7,516 bases of DNA. It comes from Promethearchaeota archaeon. GTDB taxonomy: Archaea; Asgardarchaeota; Lokiarchaeia; Sigynarchaeales; SOKP01. The stretch is taken from NCBI GenBank assembly GCA_030605085.1, contig JAUWBH010000220.1, positions 1 to 7,516 of the forward strand, read 5' to 3'. Shown here piece after piece: positions 6,119-7,516 of the stretch (positions within the stretch are counted from its first letter, which is position 1; each line of letters opens with the position of its first letter). Below the pieces are notes generated by a model, which searched no databases, had not been told where the DNA came from, and saw only the letters and a program-made list of their open reading frames with translations. A program made the position numbers and the translations under genes.

Positions 6119-7063
6119 ATGGAATTAACTCCTAAAAAGATTTATAAAGAGTTTCAAAATAATAATTTAGACAAACATACAACCGTCGAATTATTAGTAT
6201 CTTTAATTGAAAATAGCGATGAGGTTGAGTTTAGAGTTGAATCAATCGAGATTTTAGAAAAAATTGGTATTTCAAATAACAGAATATTTGAAATTTTAGA
6301 GAATTTATTTATTTCCGATTCAAATGAAAAGATTAGAAATGCCTCTGCAAAATTTATTTTTAATAAATTTCTCGATAGAGCATTACCTCTTATCAAATGG
6401 GCTATTCAATACGAATCTGCTTACGAATGTATCATTACAATTGTAAAAGCTTTAGTTAAAGTTAAAAATAAAGAATCCAAATCCCTTTTAATCGACGAAA
6501 TTAAAAAAATTAAAAAGGAGAAATACCTAGATATCGATAAACGCTTAGATAATAAAAAATACAAGAAAGCGCTAAAGAATTTGTTTAAAAAGAGAAAAAT
6601 TGGTTTTTTTACTCATAAAGAATTAGCTGAAATCATAATTAATTATAAAACTATCGTTGCGTTAACAAAGAAATTTTATTCCGTATATTTTGAGTTAGAA
6701 AATGCGTTAGTCGTCAAATTAGACTTGGGAGATGTAGAGTACGAAGTAAGAGGGTGGCGGGCTGATTTTAAAAATAATATTAGAGAAATTAATGAAATCA
6801 CAGGGTTAGAATATCTAAAGAATTTAAAATGCCTTAATCTTTCAAATAACCAAATTAAAAACGTTAAAGACTTAACCCAATTGGAAAGTTTAACTTATTT
6901 ATATATCTCAAAAAATCAACTTAAAGACATTGAGAATTTGGAATATATAAAAAAAATGCCCAATCTAAAGTATTTAGATATTAGCGAAAATGAATTGGCA
7001 TTTGAAATAAATAAATGGGATTTTAAAAATTTAGAAATAATTTTGAAAAAGACTTATTATTAA
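6119..7063 (+). CDS. HEAT-like plus leucine-rich repeat protein
   Basis: This is a 314-residue, probably cytosolic protein without signal peptide or membrane helix. The N-terminal part (about 17-130) is a series of amphipathic helical pairs that look like degenerate HEAT/armadillo repeats (LLVSLIENSDEVEFRVESIE, then LENLFISDSNEKIRNASAKF). A lysine-rich helical linker follows (about 127-160). Residues 220-295 contain leucine-rich repeats with the LxxLxLxxNxI pattern: LKCLNLSNNQIKNVK, LTYLYISKNQLKDIE and LKYLDISENEL, at roughly 22-24 residue spacing. Both repeat types are protein-binding scaffolds, so a role in an assembly or signalling complex is likely, but no partner is visible. The ATG at 6119 follows a good TATA box; no ribosome binding site is seen. 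It is very AT-rich even for this window. LRR proteins are reported as plentiful in Asgard archaea. Confidence 0.85.
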   Translation: MELTPKKIYKEFQNNNLDKHTTVELLVSLIENSDEVEFRVESIEILEKIGISNNRIFEILENLFISDSNEKIRNASAKFIFNKFLDRALPLIKWAIQYESAYECIITIVKALVKVKNKESKSLLIDEIKKIKKEKYLDIDKRLDNKKYKKALKNLFKKRKIGFFTHKELAEIIINYKTIVALTKKFYSVYFELENALVVKLDLGDVEYEVRGWRADFKNNIREINEITGLEYLKNLKCLNLSNNQIKNVKDLTQLESLTYLYISKNQLKDIENLEYIKKMPNLKYLDISENELAFEINKWDFKNLEIILKKTYY

Positions 7064-7091
7064 AAAATTTAAAAAAAAAAAAATAAATGAT
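7064..7091 (-). terminator. Oligo-T terminator between convergent genes
   Basis: A run of 13 A (7071-7083) lies between the LRR stop and the RuBisCO-like stop. On the minus strand this is a 13-T tract starting 8 bases after the RuBisCO-like TAA, a strong archaeal-type terminator for that gene. The plus-strand gene has no T tract here. Confidence 0.6.
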
Positions 7092-7516
7092 TTATTCTAT
7101 TAATTTCGTTTTTCCTGTACCCCAGACACCAAGGGCTACGCCTAATTCTTTATGTTCTTTTGCGTAATTACTTACGGGAATTCCTTGCATAACGGCATCA
7201 ATTGCTTGTCTGAACGCTCGAGCGCCTGCTATAGGTCCATCAGGGTGACTATGAATTCCGCCTCCGCTACCAATAAGAATATCATTTCCTGCCTCTTTCA
7301 TTGTTTTTTCGACCATTCCCTGCGTAATACCTCCGCTTGGCATAGGGAGAGTTGGTTTAATATGTTGATAAGGATACCTCAATACTCTTAGGTTTTATTC
7401 GTATCTCTCGTCTAATATTTCAGCTTTTCCGTAAGGAGCGGGAATGACAACCGTGTCAGCACCACAGATCCTTGGGAACTTCGCAAACACCAGCAAGCTT
7501 GTCAATCCAGTCCATA
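7092..7516 (-). pseudogene. RuBisCO-like large-chain C-terminal region, one in-frame stop, 5' end off window
   Basis: The frame covers 39 full codons (7514-7398), a TAA at 7397-7395, then 100 codons to the TAA at 7094-7092. It matches the end of the RuBisCO large-chain TIM barrel: GADTVVIPAPYGKAE corresponds to loop 6 with its lysine, PSGGI to the phosphate-binding SGG motif, and GSGGGIHSHPDGPIAGA to the second phosphate loop. The PAPYG variant and the lack of the HxGTVVGK motif point to a form IV (RuBisCO-like) or divergent form III protein rather than a classical carboxylase. Such proteins act in methionine salvage, sugar-phosphate or nucleotide metabolism; which applies cannot be read here. 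The stop interrupts RYE*NLRVLRYPYQH, where a CAA (Gln) would restore it. The catalytic half with the carbamylated lysine is outside the window. It may be a true pseudogene or a base-calling artefact. The LRR gene is convergent, 28 bp away. Confidence 0.8.

Noticed and set aside
6154..6396. Open frame on the minus strand within the HEAT/LRR gene
   Set aside because: Antisense shadow in AT-rich DNA; no motif and no ribosome binding site.
7064..7091. Poly-A run as a repeat or recombination site
   Set aside because: A simple homopolymer between convergent genes is better explained as an oligo-T terminator of the minus-strand gene.
7152..7391. Open frame on the plus strand opposite the RuBisCO-like gene
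   Set aside because: The minus strand holds conserved RuBisCO motifs over the same bases, so this frame is incidental.

Overview
The window is a very AT-rich stretch that looks archaeal. It carries a three-gene histidine block, a transporter, two small zinc-ribbon genes (one broken), a HEAT/LRR protein, and the end of a RuBisCO-like gene. Most starts lack a Shine-Dalgarno sequence, several starts have TATA-like boxes upstream, and genes end in T-rich tracts. A HEAT-plus-leucine-rich-repeat protein, a RuBisCO-family protein and a group II intron together suggest an Asgard (Lokiarchaeota-like) archaeon or a similar mesophilic archaeon. This placement is inference; no rRNA or other marker gene is present.

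Left edge (1-395): the 3' end of a group II intron, with a textbook domain V (118-151) and domain VI (152-190), and an exon junction at 192/193. This part is visibly richer in G+C than the rest. The short 3' exon holds only broken or very short reading frames. After it comes AT-rich DNA that leads into the his promoter, with a perfect 6-bp inverted repeat just upstream of hisG.

Histidine block (396-3891, plus strand): hisG (long form, ATP phosphoribosyltransferase), hisD (histidinol dehydrogenase) and hisC (histidinol-phosphate aminotransferase). These are the first step, the last two-oxidation step and a late transamination of the pathway. hisG and hisD are 9 bp apart and surely cotranscribed. 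hisC follows after about 90 bp and may have its own promoter. All visible catalytic and metal-binding residues are present.

Middle (3929-6022, minus strand): a 12-TM major facilitator transporter convergent with hisC, a 94-residue CxxC-CxxC zinc-ribbon protein with a clear GGAGG ribosome binding site, and a CpXC-like zinc-ribbon gene that is full length in one frame but carries two internal stops (TGA, then TAA).

Right part (6062-7516): a divergent promoter region, the HEAT/LRR protein gene, and, convergent with it, the C-terminal part of a RuBisCO/RuBisCO-like gene that runs off the window. That gene also carries one in-frame TAA without any frame change. Three nonsense codons in two otherwise intact minus-strand genes, with no indel, are the oddest property of the window. 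They could be decay, consensus or sequencing error, or damaged DNA. Each can be explained by a single C-to-T change on the coding strand.

I found no convincing new multi-gene system. The best leads are the intron end, the substitution-only nonsense codons, the HEAT/LRR fusion and the intergenic inverted repeats.
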